Shown piece after piece: positions 44,444 to 53,280 of a stretch of 64,000 bases of DNA; position 1 is the stretch's first letter, and every line of letters starts with the position of its first letter. Position numbers and translations under genes: made by a program. Below the pieces are notes generated by a model. The model saw nothing but the letters and a program-made list of their open reading frames with translations, was not told where the DNA came from and did no database searches. The stretch is from Bacteroidota bacterium (GTDB taxonomy: Bacteria > Bacteroidota > Bacteroidia > Chitinophagales > BACL12). The DNA lies in NCBI GenBank assembly GCA_016706255.1, contig JADJJZ010000006.1, forward strand, positions 806,001-870,000. The letters run 5' to 3'.

Positions 44444-46383
44444 TGAAAAATGTATTATTGTTGATACTTTGTATTTGTTTAATCGGATTTACATCTGCGC
44501 AGCAAATTAATTTAGAAAGTTTTAACAATGATGTAATTAAATTTGAGGCTAAAAACATTGCGCTAAAAACAACTGTATTTGATGCTGCACCAACTCAAAA
44601 TTATGATATAAAATATCATAGTTGTTTCTGGAATATTAATCCGGATACATTAATGATAAGTGGTAATGTATTTACAGCATTTGAATTAACAGAAAATACA
44701 GATGGTATTTATTTTGATGCCGGATTTAATTTAATAATTGATTCTGTTTTGGTAAATGAGTTACCCGCTACATTTGTTCGTGATTCTAACGCTGTAAAAA
44801 TAAATTTTGGTTCTACCCTGGTAAGTGGCAGTATGTTGAGCACCCGCGTTTATTATCACGGAAATCCAGCTTCATCAGGTTTTGGCTCGTTTGTTAAAGG
44901 CGTAAATTCCGGTGGTAATATTATCTGGACATTATCCGAACCTTATGGCGCAAGCGATTGGTGGCCATGCAAACAAACGTTAAACGATAAAATTGATTCT
45001 GTAGATATTTTTGTTAATGCACCTACGCCCTTTAAAGCTGCAGGTCCGGGTTTATTGATAGATAGCATTCCGAATGATTCAGGTAAGATATGGCATTGGA
45101 AAAGTACATATCCGGTAGTTACTTATTTAATTGGAATTGCGGTAAGTACATTTGAAACATTTCAAGTGTATGCACCACATCACGAAGATTCCGTTTTATT
45201 TTATAATATGGTTTATCCCGAAAGTTTAGCCGATGCAATTTTTGGTGTGAATGCCATTATTCCTTCATTTGAATTATTTTCCGATATATATGGTGATTAT
45301 CCTTTTGCAGAAGAAAAATACGGGCATATGCAATTTGGATGGGGTGGGGGAATGGAACATCAAACGATGAGTTCTGTTACACATTTTGGATACGACTTAT
45401 TAGTGCATGAAATGGCACATCAATGGTTTGGCGATAAAATTACCTGCGCAAGCTGGAGCGATATCTGGTTGAATGAAGGATTTGCAACTTATAGCACCTG
45501 GCTGAGTTATGATTTTTCTGAGGACCCGAATCATTATTTTGAAGCTTGGTTAAGTGGAACAAGAAATACAATTGTTTCTAAACCTGATGGTTCTGTATGG
45601 ATTGCAGATACTACATTAGTCAGCCGTATTTTCGACGGACGATTAACATATTATAAAGGCGGCTGGTTATTGCACATGTTGCGCAGTCAGCTTGGTGATG
45701 AGGATTTTTTTGCCGGTATAAAAAATTATATTACAGACCCGGATTTAATTTATGGCTTTGTGACAACAACCGATTTAATCTCACATCTCGAAGCCGCTGC
45801 AGATACATCACTCGCTGAATTTTTTTCTGATTGGTTTTATGGTGAAGGATTTCCAACATATCATATTTTGTGGGACCAAGATGAAAATGGATTTGTAACA
45901 ATTGCCTTGGACCAGAAAACATCGAGCAATAAAGTTGATTTTTTTGAAATGGATGTGCCAATTCGTTTAAAAAGTGCAACGGATTCAATTGATGTTAAAT
46001 TGAAACATGAAAAAAACGGACAGTTATTTTCTGTTCCTGTTGGATTTACTGTTGATGAAATTATATTAGATCCTAATATTCAATTATTGCATGCCAACGA
46101 TTTAGTGGCACAAACGGATTTATCAAATGCACCCGTGCAACTCGTTATATACCCTTCACCGGTTTCAGATATTTTAACAATACAGTTGTTTTCAATGCAA
46201 GCAGATAATTATACGGTTACTGTTTATAATAATGCTGCTGAAAGTGTATTAATAACTAATATTTCAGGTGATGCAAATCAGGCCCAATTTACAATAGATG
46301 TAAAAACATGGCCTTCCGGTTTATATGTTATTGTTGTTACAAATAGTACAACAGACATCGTTCAAAAAATAATTGTTAATTAA
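44443..46383 (+). CDS. M1 family metallopeptidase with a T9SS sorting domain
   Basis: A 646-aa secreted aminopeptidase-like enzyme. Signal peptide MKNVLLLILCICLIGFTSAQ. The M1 core has the substrate-contact loop GGGMEHQTMSS and the zinc site H322-E323-x-x-H326 with E345 (HEMAHQWFGDK, then WLNEGFATY). The C-terminal ~80 residues (IYPSPVSDILTIQL, GLYVIVVTNSTTDIVQKIIVN) form a type A T9SS sorting domain, so it is probably exported by the GldKLMN machinery encoded nearby. Overlaps the preceding membrane gene by one base. Confidence 0.95.
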   Translation: MKNVLLLILCICLIGFTSAQQINLESFNNDVIKFEAKNIALKTTVFDAAPTQNYDIKYHSCFWNINPDTLMISGNVFTAFELTENTDGIYFDAGFNLIIDSVLVNELPATFVRDSNAVKINFGSTLVSGSMLSTRVYYHGNPASSGFGSFVKGVNSGGNIIWTLSEPYGASDWWPCKQTLNDKIDSVDIFVNAPTPFKAAGPGLLIDSIPNDSGKIWHWKSTYPVVTYLIGIAVSTFETFQVYAPHHEDSVLFYNMVYPESLADAIFGVNAIIPSFELFSDIYGDYPFAEEKYGHMQFGWGGGMEHQTMSSVTHFGYDLLVHEMAHQWFGDKITCASWSDIWLNEGFATYSTWLSYDFSEDPNHYFEAWLSGTRNTIVSKPDGSVWIADTTLVSRIFDGRLTYYKGGWLLHMLRSQLGDEDFFAGIKNYITDPDLIYGFVTTTDLISHLEAAADTSLAEFFSDWFYGEGFPTYHILWDQDENGFVTIALDQKTSSNKVDFFEMDVPIRLKSATDSIDVKLKHEKNGQLFSVPVGFTVDEIILDPNIQLLHANDLVAQTDLSNAPVQLVIYPSPVSDILTIQLFSMQADNYTVTVYNNAAESVLITNISGDANQAQFTIDVKTWPSGLYVIVVTNSTTDIVQKIIVN

Positions 46384-46407
46384 TAGTTTAACTCCGAATT
46401 GTAGTTT

Positions 46408-47577
46408 ATGAAAAAGATTATGCTGCTTGGCAGTGGTGAATTAGGAAAAGAATTTGTAATTGCGTGTAAACGATTAGGTCAATATGTAATTGCAGTGGAT
46501 AGTTATAATGACGCACCGGCACAACAAGTTGCCGATGAGCGTGAAGTAATTTCGATGTTAGACGGAGATGCGCTTGATTTAATTGTTAAAAAACATCAGC
46601 CAGATATAATTGTTCCGGAAATTGAAGCAATAAGAACAGAACGATTTTACGATTATGAAAAATGGGGCATACAAGTTGTGCCGAGTGCAAGGGCCGCAAA
46701 CTTTACCATGAATAGAAAAGCCATTCGTGATCTTGCTGCAAAAGAACTAGGCTTGCGGACTGCAAATTATGCTTACGCCAATAGTTTTGAAGAATTAGTT
46801 GAGGCCGTTAAATCGATTGGGTTGCCATGTGTTGTGAAACCATTAATGAGTTCAAGTGGTAAGGGTCAATCAGTAATTAAAACGGAATCTGATATTATTA
46901 AATCATGGGAATATGCACAAAGCGGAAAACGTGGAGATATTGCAGAAGTAATTGTTGAAGCATTTGTTCGTTTTGATTCAGAAATAACTTTATTAACGGT
47001 AACACAACAAAACGGACCAACGTTATTTTGTCCGCCAATTGGTCACCGGCAAGAGCGTGGCGATTACCAGGAAAGCTGGCAACCTGCTTACATTAAACCG
47101 GAACATTTAGCAGAAGCACAAAATATTGCCGATAAAGTTACAGCAGCGTTAACCGGTGCCGGAATTTGGGGTGTAGAATTTTTTCTTGCACCTGAAGGTG
47201 TATATTTTTCAGAATTAAGTCCCCGACCACACGACACCGGAATGGTAACATTAGCGGGAACACAAAATCTCAATGAGTTTGAATTACATGCGCGTGCAGT
47301 GCTGGGTTTACCAATTCCGGAAATTGAATTATTAAAATGTGGAGCAAGTGCAGTTATTTTAGCTGAAGAAGAAAGTAATAACTTTATTTTTTCGGGTATT
47401 GAATCTGCAATAAAAGACACTAAAACAGATATTAAAATATTTGGTAAACCAACTACAAGAAAATACCGTCGCATGGGTGTTACTTTAGCATATGATAATC
47501 TGGATGCAGATGTAAATCTTGTAAAACAAAAAGCGATGGATAATGCAGCAAAGGTGCGTGTAGTAGCAAAAAAATAA
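46408..47577 (+). CDS. purT: Formate-dependent phosphoribosylglycinamide formyltransferase 2
   Basis: An ATP-grasp enzyme that makes formyl-GAR from GAR, formate and ATP in purine synthesis. The 389-aa product shows the N-terminal LLGSGELGKEFVIACKRLG, EIEAIRTERF, the ATP-grasp loop PLMSSSGKGQS, and SELSPRPHDTGMVTLAGTQN, all PurT hallmarks. Length normal. It starts 24 bases after the M1 gene and ends before a strong terminator. Confidence 0.96.
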   Translation: MKKIMLLGSGELGKEFVIACKRLGQYVIAVDSYNDAPAQQVADEREVISMLDGDALDLIVKKHQPDIIVPEIEAIRTERFYDYEKWGIQVVPSARAANFTMNRKAIRDLAAKELGLRTANYAYANSFEELVEAVKSIGLPCVVKPLMSSSGKGQSVIKTESDIIKSWEYAQSGKRGDIAEVIVEAFVRFDSEITLLTVTQQNGPTLFCPPIGHRQERGDYQESWQPAYIKPEHLAEAQNIADKVTAALTGAGIWGVEFFLAPEGVYFSELSPRPHDTGMVTLAGTQNLNEFELHARAVLGLPIPEIELLKCGASAVILAEEESNNFIFSGIESAIKDTKTDIKIFGKPTTRKYRRMGVTLAYDNLDADVNLVKQKAMDNAAKVRVVAKK

Positions 47578-47603
47578 TTACTTCAAATAATTACATTTAA
47601 TAA

Positions 47604-47632
47604 AAAAGGCAAGTCTTTTGAACTTGCCTTTT
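47604..47632. terminator. Bidirectional terminator between purT and accC
   Basis: AAAAGGCAAGT and ACTTGCCTTTT form an 11-bp stem with a seven-base loop; A and T runs flank both sides. It serves purT on the plus strand and the acc cluster on the minus strand. Confidence 0.9.
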
Positions 47633-47652
47633 ATTTTGGTTTTATGATTGTA

Positions 47653-49002
47653 TTAATCGCCTAAATCGCTTAAATCGAAAGTATTCATAAATGATGTATC
47701 AAATACACCGGCTCTGAAACGTTCGTCTTTCATTAATTTTTTATGAAAAGGAATTGTTGTTTTAATTCCTTCAACAATAAATTCATCTAAAGCGCGTTGC
47801 ATTTTTAAAATAACTTCTTCGCGTGTTCTTGCTTTGCAAATTAATTTCGCAATCATACTATCGTAATATTGCGGAATAGTATAACCGGCATAAACAGCAG
47901 TATCTACGCGCACGCCATGACCTTTTGGTGAATGGAAGCTGGTAATTTTTCCCGGACTAGGTGCGAAATTACGTTTTGGATCCTCGGCATTAATACGACA
48001 TTCCATTGCGTGTAATTCCGGGAAATAATTTTTTCCTGAAATTTTTTCGCCCATTGCTATTTTAATTTGTTCTTTTATCAAATCAAAATCTACAACTTCT
48101 TCCGTAACAGGATGTTCAACCTGAATACGGGTATTCATTTCCATGAAATAAAAGTTGCGGTTTTTATCTGTTAAAAATTCTATTGTTCCTACACCTTCAT
48201 ACGCAATAGATTCAGCAGCTTTTACGGCAGCATCACCCATTTTTTTTCGCAGTTTTTCATCTAAAAAAGGAGAAGGACTTTCTTCCACTAATTTTTGGTG
48301 ACGTCGTTGAATTGAGCAATCGCGTTCACTTAAGTGACAAGCTTTTCCATAACGGTCGCCTGCAACCTGAATTTCAATATGGCGTGGTTCTTCAATATAT
48401 TTTTCCATGTACAAGCCATCATTATTAAATGATGCTTTGGCTTCCATACTTGCAGTTGAAAATGCGCTTTCCATTTCTGATTCATTCCACACTATACGCA
48501 TTCCTTTTCCACCACCACCGGCGGTAGCTTTGACAATTACAGGGAAGCCAATTTTTTTAGCTTGTTTTTTCGCATCTGCAACATCTTTAAGCAAACCTTC
48601 ACTACCCGGAATTACAGGAACACCGGCTTTTTTCATGGTTTCTTTTGCAGTTATTTTATCGCCCATTTTACGGATTTGATCCGGCGTTGGTCCGATAAAT
48701 TTGATGCCGTATTTTGCACAAATTTCAGAGAACATATCGTTCTCACTTAAAAATCCATATCCCGGATGTATGGCATCGGCATTGGTAATTTCTGCTGCGG
48801 CCATAATTCTTGGAATACTTAAATAAGATTCTTTTGAAGAAGGTGGACCGATACATACCGCCTCATCTGCGAATCGAACAGGTAAACTATCTTTATCTGC
48901 TGTAGAATAAACTGCAACGGTTTTTATACCCATTTCTTTTGCAGTACGAATAATCCGCAGGGCAATCTCACCACGGTTGGCTATGAGTATCTTTTTAAAC
49001 AT
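47653..49002 (-). CDS. accC: Acetyl-CoA carboxylase, biotin carboxylase subunit
   Basis: ATP-dependent carboxylation of biotin on AccB, the first step of malonyl-CoA synthesis. The 449-aa product has FKKILIANRGEIALRIIRTA at the N-terminus, the ATP-grasp glycine loop KATAGGGGKGMR, EKYIEEPRHIEIQV, SERDCSIQRRHQKL and EMNTRIQVEHPVTE. Typical length. Last gene of the yceD-rpmF-fabH-efp-accB-accC cluster. Confidence 0.97.
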   Translation of the reverse strand: MFKKILIANRGEIALRIIRTAKEMGIKTVAVYSTADKDSLPVRFADEAVCIGPPSSKESYLSIPRIMAAAEITNADAIHPGYGFLSENDMFSEICAKYGIKFIGPTPDQIRKMGDKITAKETMKKAGVPVIPGSEGLLKDVADAKKQAKKIGFPVIVKATAGGGGKGMRIVWNESEMESAFSTASMEAKASFNNDGLYMEKYIEEPRHIEIQVAGDRYGKACHLSERDCSIQRRHQKLVEESPSPFLDEKLRKKMGDAAVKAAESIAYEGVGTIEFLTDKNRNFYFMEMNTRIQVEHPVTEEVVDFDLIKEQIKIAMGEKISGKNYFPELHAMECRINAEDPKRNFAPSPGKITSFHSPKGHGVRVDTAVYAGYTIPQYYDSMIAKLICKARTREEVILKMQRALDEFIVEGIKTTIPFHKKLMKDERFRAGVFDTSFMNTFDLSDLGD

Positions 49003-49040
49003 TTGTCGTTTTATGAATTAACTAAATAGCTGAAAATAAA

Positions 49041-49065
49041 TAGCTCCCGAACAGATGGGGAGCTA
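49041..49065 (-). promoter_or_regulatory. Hairpin in the accB-accC intercistronic gap
   Basis: TAGCTCCC and GGGAGCTA pair across a short loop within the 71 bases between accB and accC. There is no T run after it on the minus strand, so it is more likely an RNA processing or stability element, or a weak attenuator, than a full terminator. Confidence 0.5.
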
Positions 49066-49073
49066 ATTGCTAA

Positions 49074-49574
49074 TTATTTAGGCTCAATAAGAAACAATGG
49101 CTGATCATATTCAACCGGACTTGCATCATCAACTAAAATTTTAACGATGCGTCCTGAGTGTTCACTTTCTATTTCGTTGAATAATTTCATTGCTTCGATG
49201 ATACATAATTTGGAACCAACACTTATTTCGTCGCCTACTTTTACGAATACATCTTTATCCGGTCCGGGAGAGCGGTAAAATGTTCCAACAATAGGTGATT
49301 TAATCGTAATGGTATTTCCTGCTGCAGCTTCTTCTGATTTAGTAGTTTCTGCACCGGATTGTGATTTTTCCGTATTCGACGCCTGCTGAATTTGAGGCAT
49401 AGCAACTTGTTGTTGCTGTTGCATCGGTTGCATCATAACCGGAACCTGATTGCTGTAAGTAGCAGCCAAAGCCGTTTTGATTTTTATACGAAAATCCTGA
49501 TTTTCAATAGTGAGTTCAGCGATGTTGTTTTTGTTCACCATCCTGATTAACTCCTGAATTTCTTTAAAGTCCAT
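49074..49574 (-). CDS. accB: Acetyl-CoA carboxylase, biotin carboxyl carrier protein
   Basis: Carries biotin between AccC and the carboxyltransferase. The 166-aa protein has an N-terminal helical part (MDFKEIQELIRMVNKNN), a Gln/Met/Pro- and Ser/Glu-rich flexible linker (about 45-87), and a biotinyl domain with the target lysine K130 in IIEAMKLFNEIE. Seven bases after efp. Confidence 0.97.
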   Translation of the reverse strand: MDFKEIQELIRMVNKNNIAELTIENQDFRIKIKTALAATYSNQVPVMMQPMQQQQQVAMPQIQQASNTEKSQSGAETTKSEEAAAGNTITIKSPIVGTFYRSPGPDKDVFVKVGDEISVGSKLCIIEAMKLFNEIESEHSGRIVKILVDDASPVEYDQPLFLIEPK

Positions 49575-49581
49575 AGTAAGG

Positions 49582-50145
49582 TTATTTTACACGTTCAACA
49601 TATTCGAATGAGCGGGTGTCAATTTTAATAACATCCCCTTCTTCAACAAACAAAGGTACTTGAATATTTGCACCTGTTTCTACTGTTGCATTTTTATATG
49701 CATTGGTAGCAGTATTTCCTTTTACACCGGGTTCTGCATAAGTTACCTGCAAAATAATATGTGCCGGTAATTCACAAAACAACGGTTTTTCAGTGTCGGC
49801 ATGAAACAGAATATCTATTTCCTGACCTTCTTTATAAAACTCTTTACCTTCCACCATTTCAGCATCTAATGTAACCTGGTCAAACGTTTCATTATTCATG
49901 AAGGTATAACCGGTTTCATCGTTGTAAAGATATTGAAATGTACGGCGTTCTACACGTACTATATTAAGATTTGCACCTGAAGGGAAGGTATTTTCAAGTG
50001 TTCTGCCGGTAGTAAGGCTTTTAATTTTAGTTCTTACAAAGGCATTTCCCTTGCCCGGTTTAACGTGCTGGAAATCCATAATTTGCCATACATCGTTATT
50101 TAAATCGATACAAAGGCCTTTTCTGATATCTGCTGTAGTAGACAT
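49582..50145 (-). CDS. efp: Translation elongation factor P
   Basis: Relieves ribosome stalling at proline runs. The 187-aa product has the three-domain EF-P form: an N-terminal KOW-like domain with the tip loop HVKPGKGNAFVR, where the lysine is the likely functional residue, and C-terminal OB domains ending in RSFEYVERVK. I use the ATG at 50145 (MSTTADIRKG); an extension to 50178 is not family-like. 97 bases after fabH. Confidence 0.97.
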   Translation of the reverse strand: MSTTADIRKGLCIDLNNDVWQIMDFQHVKPGKGNAFVRTKIKSLTTGRTLENTFPSGANLNIVRVERRTFQYLYNDETGYTFMNNETFDQVTLDAEMVEGKEFYKEGQEIDILFHADTEKPLFCELPAHIILQVTYAEPGVKGNTATNAYKNATVETGANIQVPLFVEEGDVIKIDTRSFEYVERVK

Positions 50146-50242
50146 AATTTGTTGAATGCAATATTTAGCGAAAATCACCTATGGAGTCGGTCCGACAATT
50201 TAGCAAACGGTGTATTTCTTGCTAATCCTTATATAATCAGCC

Positions 50243-51232
50243 TTAATAGGCCCATTTTATCAATGTTGAACCCCAGGTAAATCCTCCCCCAAAAGCGGCC
50301 AAAACAACGTTATCGCCTTTTTTGAGTAGTGGTTCCCATTCCCATAAGCATAAAGGAAGGGTACCTGCGGTAGTATTGCCAAATTTTTCGATGTTAATCA
50401 TCACTTTTTCTTTTGGCAATCCCATTCTTTCTGCGGTTGCATCAATAATACGCAAATTCGCCTGATGCGGAACAAGCCAGGCAATGTCCTCACTTTTCAA
50501 GTTATTGCGTTTCATGATATCTTCAGCAACATCAGCCATGTTTTTAACTGCAAATTTGAATACAGTTTTACCTTCCTGGTAAACGGTATGTTCGTTAGCA
50601 TCTACTGTATCGCGAGAGGCTGGTTTTAATGACCCGCCTGCTTTTTGATGTAAAAAATGACGACCTGAGCCATCTGTTTTTAATACAGAATCAACAATGC
50701 CGTTTCCATCAGTACTTGGTTCCAGTAATACAGCTCCGGCACCATCACCAAAAATCACACAGGTTGTGCGATCGGTATAGTTGATGATAGACGACATTTT
50801 ATCTGCCCCAACAATTACTACTTTTTTATAAGTACCGGTTTCAATAAACTTGGCACCTGTAGTAAGGGCATACAAAAAGCCGCTACATGCAGCGCTGATA
50901 TCGAAACTTAAAATATGATTACAACCTAATTTATCGCAAGCGATATTAGCTGTTGCCGGAAATGGCATGTCAGGCGTAGTAGTAGCTACCAGTAACATAT
51001 CAATGTCGGTAGCCTTATTGCCGGTTTTTTCGAGCAAACCTTTAACTGCTTCCACAACCATATCGGAAGTGGCTAAACCTTCACCCTTAAGTATCCGGCG
51101 TTCTTTAATGCCGGTTCGTGTCATAATCCACTCGTCGGAGGTGTCTACCATTTTCTCGAGTTCGGCGTTGGTGAGCCTATATTCGGGAACATAACCGTAA
51201 ACACCGGTAATTGCTGCGAGCGGTTTATTCAT
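50243..51232 (-). CDS. fabH: 3-oxoacyl-ACP synthase III
   Basis: Condenses acetyl-CoA (or a branched starter) with malonyl-ACP to begin fatty acid synthesis. The 329-aa product has the thiolase-fold motifs: catalytic C116 in DISAACSGFLYAL, the histidine in WLVPHQANLRI, and the asparagine in EKFGNTTAGTLPL. Normal length. Located after rpmF (38-base gap), as in many bacteria. Confidence 0.97.
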   Translation of the reverse strand: MNKPLAAITGVYGYVPEYRLTNAELEKMVDTSDEWIMTRTGIKERRILKGEGLATSDMVVEAVKGLLEKTGNKATDIDMLLVATTTPDMPFPATANIACDKLGCNHILSFDISAACSGFLYALTTGAKFIETGTYKKVVIVGADKMSSIINYTDRTTCVIFGDGAGAVLLEPSTDGNGIVDSVLKTDGSGRHFLHQKAGGSLKPASRDTVDANEHTVYQEGKTVFKFAVKNMADVAEDIMKRNNLKSEDIAWLVPHQANLRIIDATAERMGLPKEKVMINIEKFGNTTAGTLPLCLWEWEPLLKKGDNVVLAAFGGGFTWGSTLIKWAY

Positions 51233-51270
51233 ACTTTGGGTATTAATTAACTGAAAGTCCGTTTAGCGGA

Positions 51271-51450
51271 TTAAGCTTTTTTCTCGATAGCAATTTTTCC
51301 TCTGTAGTTTCCACAATCAGAGCAAACACGATGACGTAACACCGGTGCGCCACAGTTTGGACAATTAGAAACGTTTGGCATATCTGCTCCGTGATGGTTG
51401 CGGCGCGTCAAAGTTCTTTGTTTCGAATGGCGTCGTTTTGGATTTGGCAT
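51271..51450 (-). CDS. rpmF: 50S ribosomal protein L32
   Basis: A 59-aa ribosomal protein, translated by hand: it starts MPNPKRRHSKQRTLTRRNHH and contains the zinc-ribbon cysteines CPNC (C30, C33) and CSDC (C43, C46), ending in EKKA. Its size and sequence are characteristic. The ATG is at 51450, 12 bases after the yceD stop, and fabH follows. yceD-rpmF-fabH is a widespread arrangement. Confidence 0.97.
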   Translation of the reverse strand: MPNPKRRHSKQRTLTRRNHHGADMPNVSNCPNCGAPVLRHRVCSDCGNYRGKIAIEKKA

Positions 51451-51462
51451 TTTATTTAGTTT

Positions 51463-52002
51463 TTAATTTGTATTCAAATTATTTAAAATATCCCAGCGTG
51501 GGTCATTATTCTCATTGTTGTTATCTGTTTCATCAGGCATAGAACCCAACAATTTCAATATTTCAGGATCACAGCCGGGTTCACCATTGCGTAAATCAGG
51601 GTGAAGGCGTTTTATCGGCAGACTCAAATGCACAAATTCATAAATGATTTCTGCTAAGTCAAGCACCGACTCACTTTCGGGTATCCAGATTACCTCCTCA
51701 TTGTCTACATCCTCTTCCCGTTTGTCACCCAGTTTAACATACAGTATATGATTACCATGTATCGGCATATCAAACGGCTGACCACAGCGGTCGCAATCGG
51801 TGGAAATTGTTCCTGAAACATCAAACTTAAGAACAAATAAACGCTCCTTTTTATCAAACTCAAGGTCGATGAAAACCTTGCCCTTGCTTACTTCGCTGCC
51901 TTCAAAATGGCTGAAAAATTGCTCCTCCAGTTCGAAGTTGAAGTGGTGCAATCCCAGCTTCATGCCCACAAAGGGGATTTGATATTCCCTCAACTCATTC
52001 AC
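51463..52002 (-). CDS. yceD: YceD/DUF177 family protein (GTG start)
   Basis: A 179-aa protein of the YceD group, found next to rpmF in many bacteria and linked to 23S rRNA accumulation. It has the family pair CDRCGQPFDMPI (C-x-x-C) in the middle and the acidic segment VIWIPESESVLDLAEIIYEFVHLSLPIKRLHP. The start is a GTG at 52002; it gives MNELREYQIPFVGMKLG, which aligns with the family N-terminus, whereas the first ATG (residue 14) would cut it. First gene of the cluster, 25 bases after a -7 element. Confidence 0.92.
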   Translation of the reverse strand: MNELREYQIPFVGMKLGLHHFNFELEEQFFSHFEGSEVSKGKVFIDLEFDKKERLFVLKFDVSGTISTDCDRCGQPFDMPIHGNHILYVKLGDKREEDVDNEEVIWIPESESVLDLAEIIYEFVHLSLPIKRLHPDLRNGEPGCDPEILKLLGSMPDETDNNNENNDPRWDILNNLNTN

Positions 52003-52027
52003 AGCAAGTGTTTTTTAAAAAGGCTGA

Positions 52028-52035
52028 CAAAGGTA
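52028..52035 (-). promoter_or_regulatory. Putative -7 element (TACCTTTG) of the yceD-rpmF-fabH-efp-acc cluster
   Basis: An exact TAnnTTTG match on the minus strand, 25 bases before the GTG of yceD. No other clear promoter is visible inside the cluster, so it may drive all six genes. Confidence 0.5.
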
Positions 52036-52080
52036 AGGAATGATAACTAATTATGGTAGTGTACAGTAAGAATAGATAGC

Positions 52081-52105
52081 AAAAACGGCTTTTTAGGGCA
52101 GTTTT
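52081..52105 (-). terminator. Weak terminator after pdxA
   Basis: AAAAACGGC and GCAGTTTTT form a nine-pair stem with one mismatch and an eight-base loop, 21 bases after the pdxA stop. On the minus strand the 3' arm ends in a T5 run. It would separate pdxA from yceD. Confidence 0.45.
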
Positions 52106-52125
52106 TCTGTTAATTCCAATATTTG

Positions 52126-53190
52126 TTACATCACTTTGCCACGTTCGGCTTCAACATAAGTGCGTTTTAACGGATTTTTAGTGCTTTCAAGGTAAGCTTT
52201 TCGGTTATTGCAGATGTCGATTGCAGCGTAAATAGCATGCAGCATACTATCCGATGAAGCCGTATTTTTTCCGGCCAAATCATATGCCGTGCCATGGTCG
52301 GGTGAAGTGCGGACAAATGGCAACCCGGCCGTAAAATTGATTCCGCTGCCAAAACTCAGGCTTTTAAATCCAACCAATCCCTGATCGTGATACATCGCCA
52401 AAATGGCATCAAATTGCTGATAATTGCCGCTGCCAAAAAAACCGTCGGCACTAAATGGCCCTACTGCAAGTATCTTTTTATCCTGTGCTTCTTTAATAGC
52501 AGGGATAATAATATTTTTTTCTTCTGACCCTAATAATCCGTTATCACCGGAATGCGGATTTAGCCCTAAAACCGCAATTGTCGGGTTAAAAATGGCAAAA
52601 TCCTGTTTTAGGGTTTGATATATAATCTGAATTTTCTGCAATATAAGTTCCTTGGTTATTGCACCGGCAACGTCTTTTAGGGGGAGATGATTAGTAACTA
52701 AACCAACGCGCAGGTTTTCATTCATGAGCATCATCACACTTTCTTTATTATTGGCTCTTGCATTAAAATATTCTGTATGTCCGGGATATTGAAAACCAAC
52801 CGTATGCAAATTATTTTTATTAATCGGTGCAGTTACTAAAGCATCAATTTTACCGTTTATCAAGTCATCAGAAGCTGCTACCAGACTGGTTAAGGCCGCT
52901 TTAGCACCCACTTCAGTTTCCTGGCCGGGCGTTAAAATGATTTCTTCGGTAATACAATTTATGATGTTTACAGCCTTTGAGTTTGCCTGTTCCGGGGTAT
53001 TACAGGTTGTATAGCTAAAAGCTTCCAGATTCATCATTTTTTTGTAAAAAGAAATGATGCGATTGGAACCATAAATCACCGGCGTGCAAATGCCCAGCAT
53101 ACGTTTATCTTCCAAAGCTTTTATCAATACCTCAGGCCCGATGCCATTTACATCACCCATCGTAAACCCAATTTTCAATTTATTATCCAT
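52126..53190 (-). CDS. pdxA: 4-hydroxythreonine-4-phosphate dehydrogenase
   Basis: An NAD-dependent step in pyridoxal 5'-phosphate synthesis. The 354-aa product starts MDNKLKIGFTMGDVNGIGPEV and has the metal-binding histidines in context: YPGHTEYF, then AMYHDQGLVGFKSL and RTSPDHGTAYDLAG. Complete. I use the ATG at 53190; the preceding TTG codon is not needed. Confidence 0.96.
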   Translation of the reverse strand: MDNKLKIGFTMGDVNGIGPEVLIKALEDKRMLGICTPVIYGSNRIISFYKKMMNLEAFSYTTCNTPEQANSKAVNIINCITEEIILTPGQETEVGAKAALTSLVAASDDLINGKIDALVTAPINKNNLHTVGFQYPGHTEYFNARANNKESVMMLMNENLRVGLVTNHLPLKDVAGAITKELILQKIQIIYQTLKQDFAIFNPTIAVLGLNPHSGDNGLLGSEEKNIIIPAIKEAQDKKILAVGPFSADGFFGSGNYQQFDAILAMYHDQGLVGFKSLSFGSGINFTAGLPFVRTSPDHGTAYDLAGKNTASSDSMLHAIYAAIDICNNRKAYLESTKNPLKRTYVEAERGKVM

Positions 53191-53280
53191 CAACCCGAGT
53201 TAATTTGTAAGTGCGAAGTTAAACAATTGATTTGAACATGTTTTACCCGAAATTAAACCTGTACAGTAAATTTAAGGCAC

